Shown: positions 1 through 12,236, counted from the stretch's first letter. The stretch: 64,000 nt of DNA from Diadophis punctatus similis (GCA_023053685.1 JALIGW010000010.1:10821919-10885918); one strand, 5' to 3'. Numbers and translations are program-made. Notes: generated from the sequence alone by a model not told the origin.

Positions 1-259
1 CTGAACAAAGGCTTAAGTAGCTCCCCCTGTGCCACAACTACCCTTCTTCAAGACGAGGGATGAAGATCAGACTCTACGTGCAACTCCTTGACAGGAATAA
101 AACCTTTATTAGTGTACAAAAAAGAACAACCTTTATTAGTCTACGTATTCATCTATATATACACTACTTAGACAGTATGCCCTTAGTCAATCTGTAATGT
201 ACTTAGAGCTATGTATTAATTAGTCATTATGCACCAGTCCTTGTCCCTGAAGGGTGGGA

Positions 260-346
260 CTTGGAGGCTAGCTCCACCCTACGAGAAAGGGCATATCAGG
301 TAAGTACAACACCCCTTCTCCATAGTATGTGGAGTTAGCCTCCAAG
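260..346. repeat. Inverted repeat in the DIRS terminal region
   Basis: Bases 260-278 and 329-346 are inverted copies of one sequence (CTTGGAGGCTARCTCCAC) with a single mismatch in about 18 bp and a spacer of about 50 bp. The position, just 3' of the recombinase gene, fits the complementary terminal structure used by DIRS elements for circularisation, or the promoter-proximal part of the terminal repeat. Confidence 0.55.
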
Positions 347-366
347 GATGGGACATACCAAAGTAA

Positions 367-1224
367 TCAGTCCCTTGGGTGGGTTACCTCAGGGTGGCTG
401 GCGCTTCCAATATTCTGCACTACCTGTTGCAAAACTTGTTGCCCAAATGCAGCCTCCTCTGAGGCGAAAGTGTCCAGCTTGTACTGGCGGATGAATGGCA
501 TCGGGGATGACCAGGTAGCCACCTGACAGACCTCCTCGATGGATGCCCTGGTATTCCAAGCTGCCATGGTAGTGTCGCTACATGTGGAGTGGGCAGTTAT
601 TCTGTTGGGTTGAGGTAATGATAGTTGATCATAGGTTTTGGAGATAACCGCCCAAATCCATCGTCCCACCGTGGAGGAGGATACCTTTTGGTCCATGGAG
701 GCCAGTTGGAAGGAAACAAACAGTGCCTCAGTTCTGCGGAAGGTCGATGTCCGTTGTAGGTAAATGTCCAGGGTGCGCCTCACATCTAGAAGGTGCCACT
801 GTTGTTCAATGTTATTAGTGGGGCAAGGATAAAAACTGGGTAAGATTATCTCTTGTGTCCTATGGAAAAGAGAGTTAACCTTTGGGAGAAAGGTAGGGTC
901 TAACCTCAGTACCACCTTATAGGGGTGGAGGACACAAAGATCGGGTCTCACTGAGAGAGCAGCTAATTCAAAAATTCTACGTGCCAATGTGATAGCTATG
1001 AGGAACACAACCTTATACGTCATATCGCAAAGGGAGACCGACTGTAAGGGTTCGAAGGATCCCTTTGTGAGTGCATCTAACACTTTGGACAACTCCCAAG
1101 TCAGATACCTATGTATGACAGGGGGACATAAATTGGTTGCCCCTTTGAGAAACCTACGAATTAATGGGTGTGCTGCAAGGGAGTCCAAGGACTTGCAGGA
1201 CAGCACTGTTGATAATGCTGCCAC
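367..1224 (-). pseudogene. DIRS tyrosine recombinase (degraded active site)
   Basis: The 285-residue open frame matches the C-terminal tyrosine recombinase of vertebrate DIRS retrotransposons, which circularises and integrates the element's cDNA. An ARR arginine box lies near residue 82, and an ITAHST segment near residue 210 marks the HxxR box. The nucleophile region FIRQYKLD lies near residue 250 and is followed by the conserved FASEEAAFGQQVLQQV-like tail. In the HxxR box the arginine is replaced by cysteine (HSTC), which should abolish catalysis. The N-terminus is truncated, because upstream in-frame residues continue similarity until a stop near 1250. There are no internal stops, so it is either a fairly young copy or fortuitously open. 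Identification rests on family knowledge and is fairly secure; activity is unlikely. Confidence 0.72.
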
Positions 1225-1250
1225 CTGGTGGTGGAGCGTGTTGTCTCTGT

Positions 1251-2979
1251 AGCAGTTAGCTATATACTTATTTTTATGTCAAATTTCCCACCACCACCAC
1301 CCTGAGGTCACTTGCTTTGAAATAAGTTTAAATATGCTTTCCCACAAGTAGCCTCATTTTGCAAAATCATGGTAATATGTAATGAAAAGAAAGTGCAGAA
1401 GATTACAAAACAATGTAATCAGGGGCAATAATGAATATTTCAGCATGCCAACATTTCAAAGTTTTAATTAAGATTAGTACAGCTATTGATATTGTAATGT
1501 ATTTAAGTAACATAAGAGATGAGTCATCACTTCCCAAATGGACTTCATTACACATGCAATTAATTATAGATATTGCTGCTGAGAGTACCTTGGGATGTCT
1601 GAGATTTAAAGCAAATGCTCCAACATTTAAGTAAAGAACATTGTTCTGCTAGCAGCACCAGCAGATTTACTGTTGCTATATATAAGCCAGATACTATATT
1701 CCTGGACTAAAATGCATTTCTTTTTTTCTAATTTTGTGTCCAACTAATTCAGTATTGTTCCTGCAACCCTCAGATGAAACCTTTTTAAAAGTGTCTGCCT
1801 AGTTCTCGAGTGACCAAGCAACCATTACAATAAATCAACCATCCTGAGGTATATTATCAGCACAAAAGGATATCTGTTCTGACCTAAAAGAATGATCCCT
1901 TAAACATAATTGTTTCCCTTTTCTTTTTTTTATTAGTTTATAATATAAAATACAAAAATACAAACGAAAATAGAATAATGGCCTTCTCCCCTGAAATTCT
2001 TTTTCTCCTAACTGCAGAAGGACTGTCACTCTGGAGATAATAATTTACCTTGCCACTTTTATGAAGGATGAGAGTCTGGATCTAAAAACAGATGCTTGAA
2101 CTAACAGAGAATACTTTCTCAGAGTCACCAAGATCCCAGATCACAGCACAAAATGGTCCAGGCATCTCAGCTGGACTTGCCCAGTCAGAATCTACACTGA
2201 AGTAGATCCAAACAACTTTATCCACCAAATAGTCTGAATATTATTCACAGCAGTTCTGTCAATGACCTGGGACCCTTCCTGCCCAGCAGGGAGCAAGACA
2301 TCCTAAACAGGATTGCTGACTGGTTGCCAAAAGACACAATAAGGACAAAGAAAATCTTATGTTTTGCTATCCCTAAATGGAGTTCTCACTCATGTTTAAT
2401 CGCACTTGCTTCAAGTCTTCCTTCAATAGTACTCCAAGTGGCTTTTCGGGACCTCATCTCCTGGAGCAATTCAGTAAGCCAAAGTGCATCTTGGCTTCAC
2501 CACATGGGGAGAGGCTGAATAGCGGCAAATCAGTCCAAGGTTCCAGCCATCTGCCTATTCCAGGCGCTAAATAAGGTATCATCCAAACTGCTCACTTCCC
2601 CAAGAGGAGAAGTAATATGTAATATTATATTTAGAACTTTTTAAAAATGGGATCTATAAGTAGGGGTGAGTGACGAAACATGAATAACAATGTAAATTCT
2701 GACCTTTAAATACTAAGACACATCCAACATCTTGCTCTATCAATCTCCTCAGAGCAAGTCAGCCATGCCTGATGACCAAGCGACCCCAAGCACTTCCCTT
2801 CCAGCATCAGATTGCTCTCTTTATAGCTTTTCCAAGAAAGTGAAATGCCTCTCAGTCCCTCCATTTTCTTGACAACTGGCACTCTTAGTGTCCAGCCGGA
2901 ATCACCATATACGTCAGTCTTGCTCTAAAGTACAACAGTGTAGAAGATTCACTCTTTCTGTTGTGTTATGAGTATGAGG
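1251..2979. other. No gene recognised; AT-rich non-genic DNA
   Basis: Only short open frames are present on either strand and none resembles a known family. A pyrimidine-rich run (about 1915-1935) and simple A/T runs are present. No RNA gene or transposon terminus was recognised. Confidence 0.6.
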
Positions 2980-3436
2980 CAGGTGTCAGCAACCCATGGC
3001 TCCAGAGTCGCATATGGCTCTTTGACCCCTCTCCAGCTGCTCCCTGCCAACCCGGTTGCATGATCTGCTCTCCACCCCGAGGCACCGGCCTGACCCGGTT
3101 GTGCAACCTGCTCTCCACCCCAAGAAGGTGCAAGCCTCTCCACAGAGCCATGCAGCTGAAGCGCCCCTAGCATTTTCTCCACACTGCCCAGCAACCAGTT
3201 GCTTTTTGCGATTCTGCATCCTTTGCAGGCAGCTCAGTGCCAGCCGTGGTCCCTTTCATGTTGGCTCAGGAAGGAGGGGAATGGGGTGGAGCAGCCACCA
3301 CTGCCAGATGCAGGGAGGGAAGAGCTCCGGCTCTTCTGCGCAGCGCGACCAGCTACTCATCTGAGCAAGCAGTGGTGGCAGTGAGAGGAGGAGTCCCGTC
3401 GTTGTTGCCATTGTGATCCCGGCCCAGGAGGGTACC

Positions 3437-3490
3437 CTGCTTGTATCCGTGTGTGTGTGTGCGCGCGCGCACGCACACACGTGCACGCAT
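3437..3490. repeat. TG/CG/CA alternating purine-pyrimidine tract
   Basis: TG repeats pass into CG then CA repeats, giving a near self-complementary alternating tract inside the hAT-like element. Such tracts favour Z-DNA and cruciform structures. Confidence 0.8.
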
Positions 3491-3800
<310 letters not shown>

Positions 3801-3967
3801 CATTTCCCACAGGAAAAAAACAGGGTAGGTGTGGCTGGGGGGGTCATGTGACTGGGTGGGAGTGATGTTGAGTTGGCCACACCCAGGTTTTGTGGCTCCT
3901 GGTGTTTTCTTTTCTTTGGGAAATGGGTCCAAATGGCTCTTTGAGTGTTTAAGATTGCAGGCCCCTG

Positions 3968-6159
3968 GTATAATTATTTTAATTTAATAATTTATTTAAT
4001 TAATGGAGACTGATCCATACATTTTGTAAAACTTAGGAAGCCCTACAGACCCTATTAAACTTTAATCACAATTATTGCAAAATATCTTAGTTATAAATCA
4101 TGCCATTTCACAATACTGAAGCAAACCTTAAGGAATATGATAAAGGTTTTGAGAATGTTGTATTTTAAAGTTTCCCATTTAATACTAAATAAATCTGCTT
4201 CTTTACTAAAGATGAAAAATCTGCATGCTTTTCCGTTTTTCAGGGAGAGAGATTTTTCTATGAAAAGTTCAAAATGAATGCAGCTGATGTCTTTTTTTAA
4301 ATCTCTCAGACAGAAAGCAAAATACAGATAGTTATTGTGCAATCACATTCATTTGCATAAACTCAGAGGACTTGCTGAATAGAGAATCTAGAAAGAGTGA
4401 ATTACTTATCAGAACATTACATTATCAGAGATTTAACTAAATGAATGAATAAAACTGAATTCAGAACTTTGAATATACCTCCAGTGGTAAAGGATTACGG
4501 TATATATCCATTTATACACACATGCATTTCTCAATGAGTTTTAATTACAGTTTAGAGTGGTTTTTTTAAACTACCATGAGTTTGTTCCACACTCATTTAA
4601 ATCTAATTAAGGCATTTTCAGCAACTACTGTGTTGCAGAGGAGCAATGGGGATTCTCTTGAATAAAAGTCACTGATCAATATCTGGGAACAGAAGAATAG
4701 CAAATGATATTTACGATTGATGTCTTATTTTTCTTTAACTACAATATTACTAGCATAGTTACAATGCCTTAAGTACTTATACAGGTCTTTTCTTTGGAAA
4801 GTTAATCTTCACTACTGCAAAATATTCTTCTACAAAATAGATTAACCGAACAAAGATGGGATCCAAAGCTATGCACATAGCATTGTTTGCAAGCACAAAC
4901 ATACAAGCCTGACATCAGGGAATGTAATTTCAGGAAGCAAATGGGCCTCTCCCTCAGAAAAAAGCTCAGCTCCCTGCATCAATAATCAGAAGTAGTCCAG
5001 AATTGCAAAACATGAGTTTGGAAGCTATATGCAAACCGCCTCTCCTTACTGCATCACATTCACTGAGTTCATGGCTTTTCATGAGTATTTTCCTGAAATA
5101 GCATCATAAGGATAAACGCTGACTGAGGAATCAGATAGACCAAGGCTAGTCTATGAGCATCGTGACTGAATGCAAACTGTCTTTCATTTCCCAATTCTTC
5201 TCTGACACTCTATGTCACATGGTCATTTGTTGTTTCACACTTATATGTGTGGATGTGTGCAGAGAAAGAAGGCTTGTTATATTTTACTCAATTTCTACCA
5301 CAGCTTTGTAAATATTTCAAATCAAAAGCATATTTCAAGAGTGATAAAAAACTGGTCCAAAAAGTTGAAATAATACTTTTAGCAGAAAGAAATCTAAAGC
5401 TCACTACAGCAAACAATTTTATGTATATATGTATAATAAGATGTACATTTATTTACAGTTTCAAACATAAAAGCGCAAGCCTTAATATACTGCCTTCATG
5501 AAAAGTAGACCCAAGTCAATCTATTTTATTGGCAAATGTCCCTACTGTCAGAGTGTTTAAATATGCCAAATTGTTTGGTTGTATTGCAAAGCATGCTGCA
5601 ATGCCAGGCATTCTACTTTTTGCCAATAACCATTGCTCCAACATGCTGTTACTGAGCTAAAAATTCTAGAGATTTTCAAAAAAGGTGAATTTCCCAAACA
5701 GATAATCTTGCAAACATAGAATACTGACTCATTGCCAGGACAAGCTGACAGTCCAATTTCATTACTTTAAAGGGAGCTGAATCAGTGACAGTCATTCAAT
5801 AATAGTGAAAAATAGAATCAGAGAGCAGAAAACAAGTAATAAAACAAAAACACATTTTTACAGTGTGTACAAAGTGTGCTAAAATATAATTGAGTTTATT
5901 CTGCAGTTTGTATTAGAATAATCCATACCCTGTGAAAGATTTGGTAAAATAAAACATGGTAAGATAATGCCTGTGCCAGTTACTATTATTTTCTCACTAA
6001 TTTAATAGTGTTGAGAAAGATTATTGATCATTGTCAAGATTTACATTATGCTAGTCATAAGGATATTGGGTAAAATGATTTCAGTATTTTCTGTTGGACT
6101 GTGCATCATCTAGTATTGAGAGTATCTGTCATAAGTATGAGCCAGTGGCCAAGCATCTG
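3968..6159. other. No gene recognised; AT-rich unique-looking DNA
   Basis: About 2.2 kb with no open frame longer than about 85 codons, no terminal repeats and no recognisable transposon coding similarity. It may be unique spacer or ancient repeat beyond recognition by eye. Confidence 0.6.
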
Positions 6160-6299
6160 AATTTTTATTACATGATCGTGGGGATTCTTCAAAGGTTGTT
6201 AACTGTGAAAAATGGTCATAAGTCACTTTTTTCAGGGCCATTGTAACTTTGAACAGTCACTAAAATGAACTGTTGTAAGTCTAGGGCTACCTGTGTTAA
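6160..6299. repeat. Fragment of a squamate interspersed repeat
   Basis: The stretch with the words GGTCATAAGTCACTTTTTTC and GAACTGTTGTAAGTC followed by CTACCTGTG is a pattern I associate with a common interspersed repeat in squamate, notably snake, introns. The family name is uncertain. It ends where the hairpin minisatellite begins. Confidence 0.4.
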
Positions 6300-6315
6300 A
6301 TAAGGCTGGACCTCA

Positions 6316-6542
6316 TGTTAAGTCCCATAAAAGAGGCTAGAGGTGAGGCAGTGACTTCAGCTCTTTATTCTGTTTCAGTACATACTTCAGCAATGCATGG
6401 TCTGTGGCAGGGATTTAAATAGGGAGTCGGCAAAACCGGCAGCCAATCGAAGCCCAGCAAGCAGGCAGCCAATCAGGCTATGCCTATGCAAATCCCGGGT
6501 CGGACTGGAGTGAGAACTTCTCCAGTCTTTCAATACATTACA
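6316..6542 (-). repeat. Gypsy A 3' LTR
   Basis: It begins TGTTAAGTCCC and ends ACATTACA on the plus strand, and it matches the LTR at 17393-17615 throughout. It includes a TTTAAATAGG box and two GCCAATC motifs. It is slightly longer than its partner because it has a 4-bp TGAG not present at 17.58 kb. Confidence 0.92.
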
Positions 6543-6555
6543 TCCCTCCCCCTTC
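6543..6555 (-). promoter_or_regulatory. Gypsy A polypurine tract
   Basis: On the minus strand, GAAGGGGGAGGGA lies directly against the start of the 3' LTR (TGTAATG). This is the expected position and composition of the plus-strand primer. Confidence 0.85.
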
Positions 6556-6569
6556 AGTTTTGATGTTAA

Positions 6570-7289
6570 TTAGCATACGTAGTCTTCGAGATATGTAGGA
6601 CATCTAGCAAGCCTACTTGACCTGCGCAGTTCAGTCGGGGCGTTGGCCGGAGCCAGAGAGGACGTGTTATTGCTCTCTGGCTCCATCTGTGAATTATTCT
6701 GGAACCCCTCATTACCGATGTTGGATTTATCAGGCGTGGACTCTGTGTCATTGCTGGAGGGCGCCTCCGGACTGCCAGCTAAGTACTCCGGCTCCGGGAA
6801 ACTAGTTGTAACTGTTGGAAAAGTGATGTTAGAACTCGGACCCTCCCAGTCAGCATTCAATGGCCGGCGCCCTCATAATTGATCCACATGGCACCACCAT
6901 TTTCGGCCATTCTCCAACTCTATTATATAGGACTTTGGGCCTGTTATTTCCAGGACCCTCCCAGGAACCCATAATGGCCCTTCTGCATGGTTCCTTGCAT
7001 GTATGAGGTTGTCTATTTTGAACCCCCTAATCTGTGCTGTGTTGGACATTTCTCTGTTATTACAGTAACTTGGGTGTAACCTGTCTAAGGTGGACCGGAG
7101 TTTCCGGTCCATCAATAGCTCTGCAGGGCTTTTCCCTGTAACCGTGCTTGGTGTTATGTGTTGTGTGACTAACAGCTTATATATGCATGCCTGCCAGTCT
7201 CCCGGCTTCACCCGTCCCAGGGGTTCCTTTGTTGCTCGCACTGCTCTTTCTACCAATCTATTGGAGCTTGGCTGAAAAGGAGAAATCAA
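6570..7289 (-). pseudogene. Gypsy A integrase C-terminal domain and tail
   Basis: Frame 6873-7289 encodes the end of the integrase catalytic core and its C-terminal domain: the PFQPSSNRLVERAV glutamate helix, the GKSPAELLMDRKLRS segment and the PGRVLEITGPKSYIIEL barrel. A second frame, 6570-6860, encodes a serine/asparagine-rich tail ending LRRSSRLARCPTYLEDYVC, which terminates close to the polypurine tract. The two frames are separated by a frameshift or stop near 6860-6873. In intact relatives they form the C-terminal end of one Pol polyprotein that inserts cDNA into the genome. The corresponding regions of Gypsy B and C are missing or interrupted, so this copy gives the best view of this end. 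Confidence 0.75.
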
Positions 7290-7665
7290 CGTTTATGCCT
7301 AAGCTTGCTAGGAACCCCTCAAAACCTGTCGATGTTAACTGTGGCCCATTATCTGATACCAGTGTGTCCGGCAGCCCATGTGTTGCAAATAACTTCCTCA
7401 GTGCTTGGATAACCACTTCTGTTGTTGTGTTGTGCATTAAACTACCTCCAACCATTTCGAGTAAGCATCTATTACTATTAAGAATGTTTGCCCGTGAAAC
7501 GGGCCTGTGAAATCCAAATGTATGCGTGACCAAGGGGCCCTGGGCTGTTCCCATTCGAGGGTTGGGGATTTGGGGGATAGTGCTCTGGACTCTTGGCATG
7601 GGGTGCACCCTGCGACCCAGTCCTCTATATATTTGTCCATGTTGGGCCACCACACATAACTTCAT
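7258..7665 (-). pseudogene. Gypsy A integrase zinc-binding and catalytic core
   Basis: Two overlapping minus frames (7437-7655 and 7258-7665) together encode the integrase core. Visible are WWPNMDKYIEDWVAGCTPCQ (end of the HHCC zinc finger), RIHLDFTGPFHGQTFLIVID (first catalytic Asp) and VSDNGPQLTS (second Asp); the glutamate region continues into 7289. The switch of frame between the first and second Asp near 7450 marks a frameshift, so the integrase cannot be made. It sits directly downstream of the RNase H frame, as expected for Gypsy-order Pol. Confidence 0.78.
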
Positions 7666-8504
7666 GCCAGTGCCTTCATTCTAACTACCCCCGGGTGCCC
7701 TTCGTGTAGCCCCCTTAGAATATCCTCTCGTAGCGACAGAGGAGCGAGGACCCTATCACCCCACAGTAAACATCCCCCTTGCACCCTCAGTTCATGTTGT
7801 CGCTTCACGTATGGTTGGAAACTGGATTCAAATGGCCCTTTTGGCCACCCTCTCTTAACCCAGTTCATAATCGTTTTGAGCTCGGCGTCTCTGGCCATTC
7901 CGGCTGCAATGTCTTTTGCTGTGATCAGCCCCGGCTTGTCAATGTCTATCATGAGGATTGGGAGGCCCGGAGTGGTGTCATCCACTAAATCTGGCAAGGG
8001 GCAGCGGCTCAGTGTATCTGCATTGCCCATGTGCTTCCCAGGTCTGTGTGTCAGTGAGTAGGAGTAGGCGGCCAGAAAAAGGGACCTTCTGAGCATTTTT
8101 GGGGGCATAGCATCCGGCATGGGTTTGTTAGCCGCTAAGAGCCCTAATAAGGGCTGGTGATCAGTGACCAGCTCGAAATGCCACCCATACAAGTATTCAT
8201 GGAACCGCCTTACCCCTGCAACCAATGCCAGTGCTTCTCGGTCAATTTGGCCGTAGTTCCTCTCTGCTGCCGAGAGAGTTCTTGAGAAATAGGCAATGGG
8301 GGCTTCACGGCCATCTGGAAGACTGTGGCTAAGCACTGCCCCGACCCCCACAGGCGATGCATCGCATACTAGTACCACTGGCAAGGTTTCATTAAATTGG
8401 ATTAAAACACTGTCTTGCAATAATAAGTTTTTCATTGCCTCGAAAGCTTGTGCTTGTGTGTGTCCCCAAACCCACAATGCGTTATTTGCAAGCAGTCTGT
8501 GCAA
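7662..8504 (-). pseudogene. Gypsy A RNase H and integrase H2C2 linker
   Basis: The 280-residue frame begins in the RT connection and continues through RNase H: VCDASPVGVGAVLSH (first Asp), YFSRTLSAAERNYGQIDREALA (Glu) and LVTDHQPLLGLL (Asp). It ends with VVRMKALA of the integrase zinc-finger region, followed by a stop or frameshift. RNase H removes the RNA template during cDNA synthesis. The catalytic acidic residues are all visible, so this domain is the best preserved part of Gypsy A. The LSRCPLPDLV segment marks the RNase H end. Upstream RT sequence continues in other frames. Confidence 0.8.
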
Positions 8505-9207
8505 TGGCTTATTTTTTCAGGAACATGCTGTAGAAATTAAGAAGTCCTAAGAAAGCCTTTAGCTCTGTCTTGTTGGTGGGCACCGGAGCCTCTCTGATGG
8601 CCCTAAACTTGCTTTTGGTGGGGTGTAATCCGGATCCATCTATTCTGTACCCCAAAAACTCCACCTCAGAGACCCCTATCTGGCACTTACTGAGCTTTGC
8701 TCTGAGCCCTGCGGTTCTGAATCTCGAGAGTACTTCTCTCAGCCATTCTCTCTATTGGGTTTTGTCCCTTGTGGTTATTAGTACATCATCAAAATAGGGA
8801 ATGACCCCTGGGATTTTATTCAATACACGTTCCATTATTCCTTGAAAAATCCCTGGTGCTACGCTAATGCCAAATTGCAACCTATTACATTTGAAAGCCC
8901 CGCGGTGGGTCACGATGGTTTGTGCTAAGGCGGTCTCGTGGTCGACCGGAAGTTATTGATACACTTGCACAAGATCAAGCTTAGCGAAAATGGCGCCCGG
9001 CCCCAGCGTGTGTAACAAATGCTGTACCACTGGCACCGGGTATGCATTAAACTCTTTGTTTAATGTGCATTTATAGTCAGCGCATAAGCGCACAGACCCA
9101 TTGCTCTTTAAAACTGGCACTATGGGGGTTTCCCATTTTGCGTGGTCTACTGGCTCTAAGATTACTTGAGCTATTAACCTGTCTAATTCTTTATCTATGA
9201 GTGGTTT
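8505..9207 (-). pseudogene. Gypsy A reverse transcriptase (fragmented)
   Basis: Minus-strand similarity runs from the RT fingers (TPIVPVLKSNGSVRLCADYK, about 9050-9150) through motif A ([11 protein letters not shown], near 8960) to the YFDD active-site motif, encoded near 8785-8800. Several frame changes and stops separate these blocks. The 5' end of the RT coding region is cut at 9207 by the Copia LTR and resumes at 15864, giving a clean split of one gene by a 6.65-kb insertion. Confidence 0.75.
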
Positions 9208-9475
9208 TGTCAGAGTTACGCAATAAATCAGAAGCTTCACAAGATAACTGCATTTTGCTGATTCAAATAACTTCTTTATAAGTAGAATAAAACATTTACA
9301 ATACCGCACTTTGTTTCACAGATCACATGTTGAGATGTTTTCACAGCAAACTTTAATGGTGGACTGACTAAACCACGCCCTTCTTCTTACTGAGTTTCTG
9401 GACATGCTCAATTAACACTTCAGCCCGATTGGCTGACTCAATCACATGGCTCTCCCAGTCATGAACATTCCAACA
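9208..9475 (-). repeat. Copia 3' LTR
   Basis: It starts TGTCAGAGTTACG and ends CATTCCAACA on the plus strand, with TG...CA ends. It is identical by eye to 15591-15858 except for one G/A difference near 9390. Confidence 0.93.
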
Positions 9476-9833
9476 CTCCTCCCTTCATTACTGGGAGAGA
9501 CATCAAACCTATTGGATTTAAACATTTCCTATAATGGATGCCACCCAATGGTTTGGTCATCATGTCTGCTAAATTATCCTCTGAAGAACAATGATGTAAA
9601 CGTATCAATTTTTCTTTTACAGCTTCCCTGACATTACAATACTTAATGTCCACATGTTTACTTCTGTTCTTCACTCTGTCACCTGTTGCCATTTTTATAC
9701 AAGCAGCATTATCTTCATAAACAGTTACAGCTTCATTTACATTTACATTTAAATCTTGTAACAACTGTACATACCAAACTACTTCAGAACATAACTCAGA
9801 ATAGCAACCGTTGTTTGTTTTCTGGATTTCCAA
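9459..9833 (-). pseudogene. Copia RNase H
   Basis: The 124-residue frame matches the Copia-type RNase H C-terminal part: YEDNAACIKMA (catalytic Asp region), SKHVDIKYCNVREAV and EDNLADMMTKPL. The frame runs through the polypurine tract and stops a few codons inside the LTR, which is usual for Copia Pol. It overlaps the preceding RT frame (9779-10414) in a different phase, so a frameshift separates them. Confidence 0.78.
9476..9486 (-). promoter_or_regulatory. Copia polypurine tract
   Basis: The minus strand reads GAAGGGAGGAG immediately before the 3' LTR, the expected plus-strand primer. Confidence 0.8.
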
Positions 9834-10414
9834 TCAATTAAAGCCCCTCCAAACATTATTACAATCCCAGAATTAGACTTTCTGGTTTTTACATCATTTG
9901 CATAATTACTATCAACATAACATTTCAATTTTAATTCTTCAGTGACCTGTATTTGAAGACCCAAATTCACAGTTCCCTTCAAATACCTGAGAATTCTTTT
10001 CACACCCATCCAATGCAACTTTGTAGGTGCAGACACTTCATCATAGTGTACATTCTTTAATTGAGAAAAACCTTGTGCCACCAACCTTGCCTTATACTGT
10101 ACTTCATTATTGGGTAATACCTTTTTCTTATATACCCACTTACATCCTACAGCTTTCGTACCCTGTGGCAAAGTCACAGATGTGAACACTTCATGATCGC
10201 CCATGGATTTCATCTCTTTATCCATGGCTTCCTTCCACTTTACTTGTTCAACTTTTGGTAATGCCAATACTTCCTTATAGTTTCTTGGCTCATACCACAC
10301 ATTACACACTTTAACTTTACTGGCAGAATACCTGTCTGGCGGAACCCCTCTGTTCCTACGCTCTGACCTACGTGGCATTGCCTGTACTTGTGTTTCAAGC
10401 TTTTCTGGCTTCAT
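9779..10414 (-). pseudogene. Copia reverse transcriptase remnant (core deleted)
   Basis: The 211-residue frame opens with the RT N-terminal lead-in (NYKEVLALPKVEQVKWKEAM, GCKWVYKKKVLP, YKARLVAQGFSQ). It then jumps directly to the RNase H-proximal segment (WMGVKRILRYLKGTVNLGLQ, YVDSNYANDVKTRKSNSG). The central palm, including the expected Y-V/M-D-D motif, is absent, an in-frame loss of roughly 200 residues just after HYDEVSAPTKLH. Such a copy cannot reverse transcribe by itself. Since the LTRs are almost identical, either the deletion arose after a recent insertion or the copy was mobilised by a complete relative. Confidence 0.78.
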
Positions 10415-12236
10415 ATCTTATTCAGACTCTCCTCCCTGAACATAGACAGCTTCAGTAAATGATTCACCATCATTAAATGAGTTATTGTCACTAAGTGGAT
10501 CACCGTCGCTAAGTGGATCACCTCACTAAGTGAGACATTTTCAGAATTTGCATCAATTCTGTTCCAATTTTGTTCTGCAAAACTAGCAGACCTTGAAATC
10601 ACTATCCTTTTACTTCCATCGCTAAAGCGATACCCTTTTGAGCCTGGCTCATAGCCCACAAATCTGAGCTTTCTAGCCTTTTGTTGTCCCTTTCTTCTGA
10701 TTGCCTTTGGAATATGTACCCATGCAGTACTTCCAAATATTTTTAAATGTGCTAGAGAAGGCTTTCTCCCATATAGCATTGCATATGGAGTATTATTGAT
10801 GGATGAACTCCACAGCCTATTTACTAAATAATTGGCAGTCAGTATGGCTTCACCCCAATATGACCTGCTCATACCAGAATCCTCCAGTAATGAGTCTTTC
10901 ATTGTTTGTAAAACACCATTTCTCCTTTCAGCCACTCCGTTCTCTCCCGGTGTGTAAGGATTTGTACGCCTGTGTCTTATTCCCAATTGTCTCAACCATT
11001 GTTGAAAATTTGTTGACATGAATTCAGAACCTCTGTCAGTTTGCAACTGACATACCTGTTGTTTGTACCTTCTCTCTACAAAGCTTAACCATTGCTTAAA
11101 TTGCTGTAGCACCTCTGTTTTACTCTTAAGTAAGTAGCAAAACCCAAACCTGCTGTAGTCATCCACAATGACCAGCGCATACTTTGCTCCTCCCAAACTG
11201 GCTTGCATAGGCCCAATTAAATCAGCATGTACCAGTTCTAAAGCTTTTGTGGTTTGTCTTGTGCTAAACTTGCTCACTGGGAATGCTTTGGATTTCGATG
11301 CTTTGCATACTGCACAATCCAAATATGCCTTACATTCCTTCAAATCTAATCCTTCTGCAAATTCTGTCATTTGTTGAACAACCTTAAAATTAGCATGACC
11401 AAGTCGTCTGTGCAGAAGATGAACACACGAATTGTGTTCTGCTACATTTTTAAATATCTGGGAACAATGTGGGACCTTTTGTCCCTGCAATACATAAAGA
11501 TTATCCTCTTTTATGCCCTGTGCACAAACATTCCCATTTCTTTGGATGAGACACTTCCCATTTACAAATGTGGTTTCATAACCTTGCTTGTCTAAACTAG
11601 ACACACTTAACAAATTATGCTCCAATTCAGGTACACATAACACATCAGTAAACCTGGATTCCAAATATGGAATTTGCACATCGCCTCTTCCAATGATTTT
11701 AGCCTTTTGACCATTGGCTAAGGCCACTTCTTCATGGTTTCCTGGGAAAAATCTGGAAAATAAGTCAGAATTACTAACAATTGTTTGACTAGCCCCACTG
11801 TCAATCAACCATTTGTCTCTATTGTTATTATAACAAACTTTTGCAACTGCAATCTGGCCTCCTTGCAAATAATGTCTCTTGTCTTGCATATTTCTTTTCT
11901 GTGCACAGCTTTTCTGCAGATGATTGGTCTCTCCACAAATGAAACACGCTTTCTTAACTTGCTTGCAGAATTGTTGCTGTGTAACATGATCTCTCCTGCC
12001 TCTGCTCTCCTCTTGTCTGCAGACACCTCGGCTGTTGCTAGAGATAGGCAGCCTGTGGAAAATTTTGCTGGAGACTTGCTGTAAATTTCCACTGTACTCC
12101 TTGTTGGGCCCCCGCCTGTGGAATTTTCCATCAGCATGGCTGAAAAGCCTTTTCTCATATTCATTCAATAAACATGATTTCAAAGCCTCCAAATTCAAAT
12201 CTGCTTCTGGCTTACTTTCAAAAATAGCTGATACAG
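10411..12236 (-). pseudogene. Copia Gag C-terminus, protease and integrase
   Basis: A long open frame carries, in order, a Gag zinc knuckle CFICGETNHLQKSC (CX2CX4HX4C, near 11935-11976), protease WLIDSGASQTIV (near 11800), a GAG-pre-integrase HHCC finger (LLHRRLGHANF ... CAVCKASK) and the integrase core. The core has HADLIGPMQ, LQTDRGSEF and GENGVAERRNG, which supply the D,D,E residues. The open frame formally extends to 12495, but residues beyond 12236 come from the inserted L1. The frame ends at 10411, and RT follows one nucleotide out of phase. The protease and integrase look intact, so this is one of the best preserved coding stretches in the window. Confidence 0.85.

Larger units (their letters stand above)
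1..1250 (-). mobile_element. DIRS-like tyrosine-recombinase retrotransposon, 3' part
   Basis: The region holds the recombinase reading frame (367-1224, minus) followed downstream on the minus strand by about 360 bp of non-coding terminal sequence. The DIRS gag and RT/RNase H genes, which should lie at higher coordinates, are absent: similarity stops near 1245 and AT-rich non-genic DNA follows, so the copy is 5'-truncated. DIRS elements integrate with a tyrosine recombinase rather than a DDE integrase and end in inverted repeats. The window edge at position 1 may cut the terminal repeat. Confidence 0.75.

Noticed and set aside
2949..3384. Small cysteine/tryptophan-rich frames near 3.0-3.3 kb
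   Set aside because: They overlap on both strands within the hAT-like element and match nothing recognisable.
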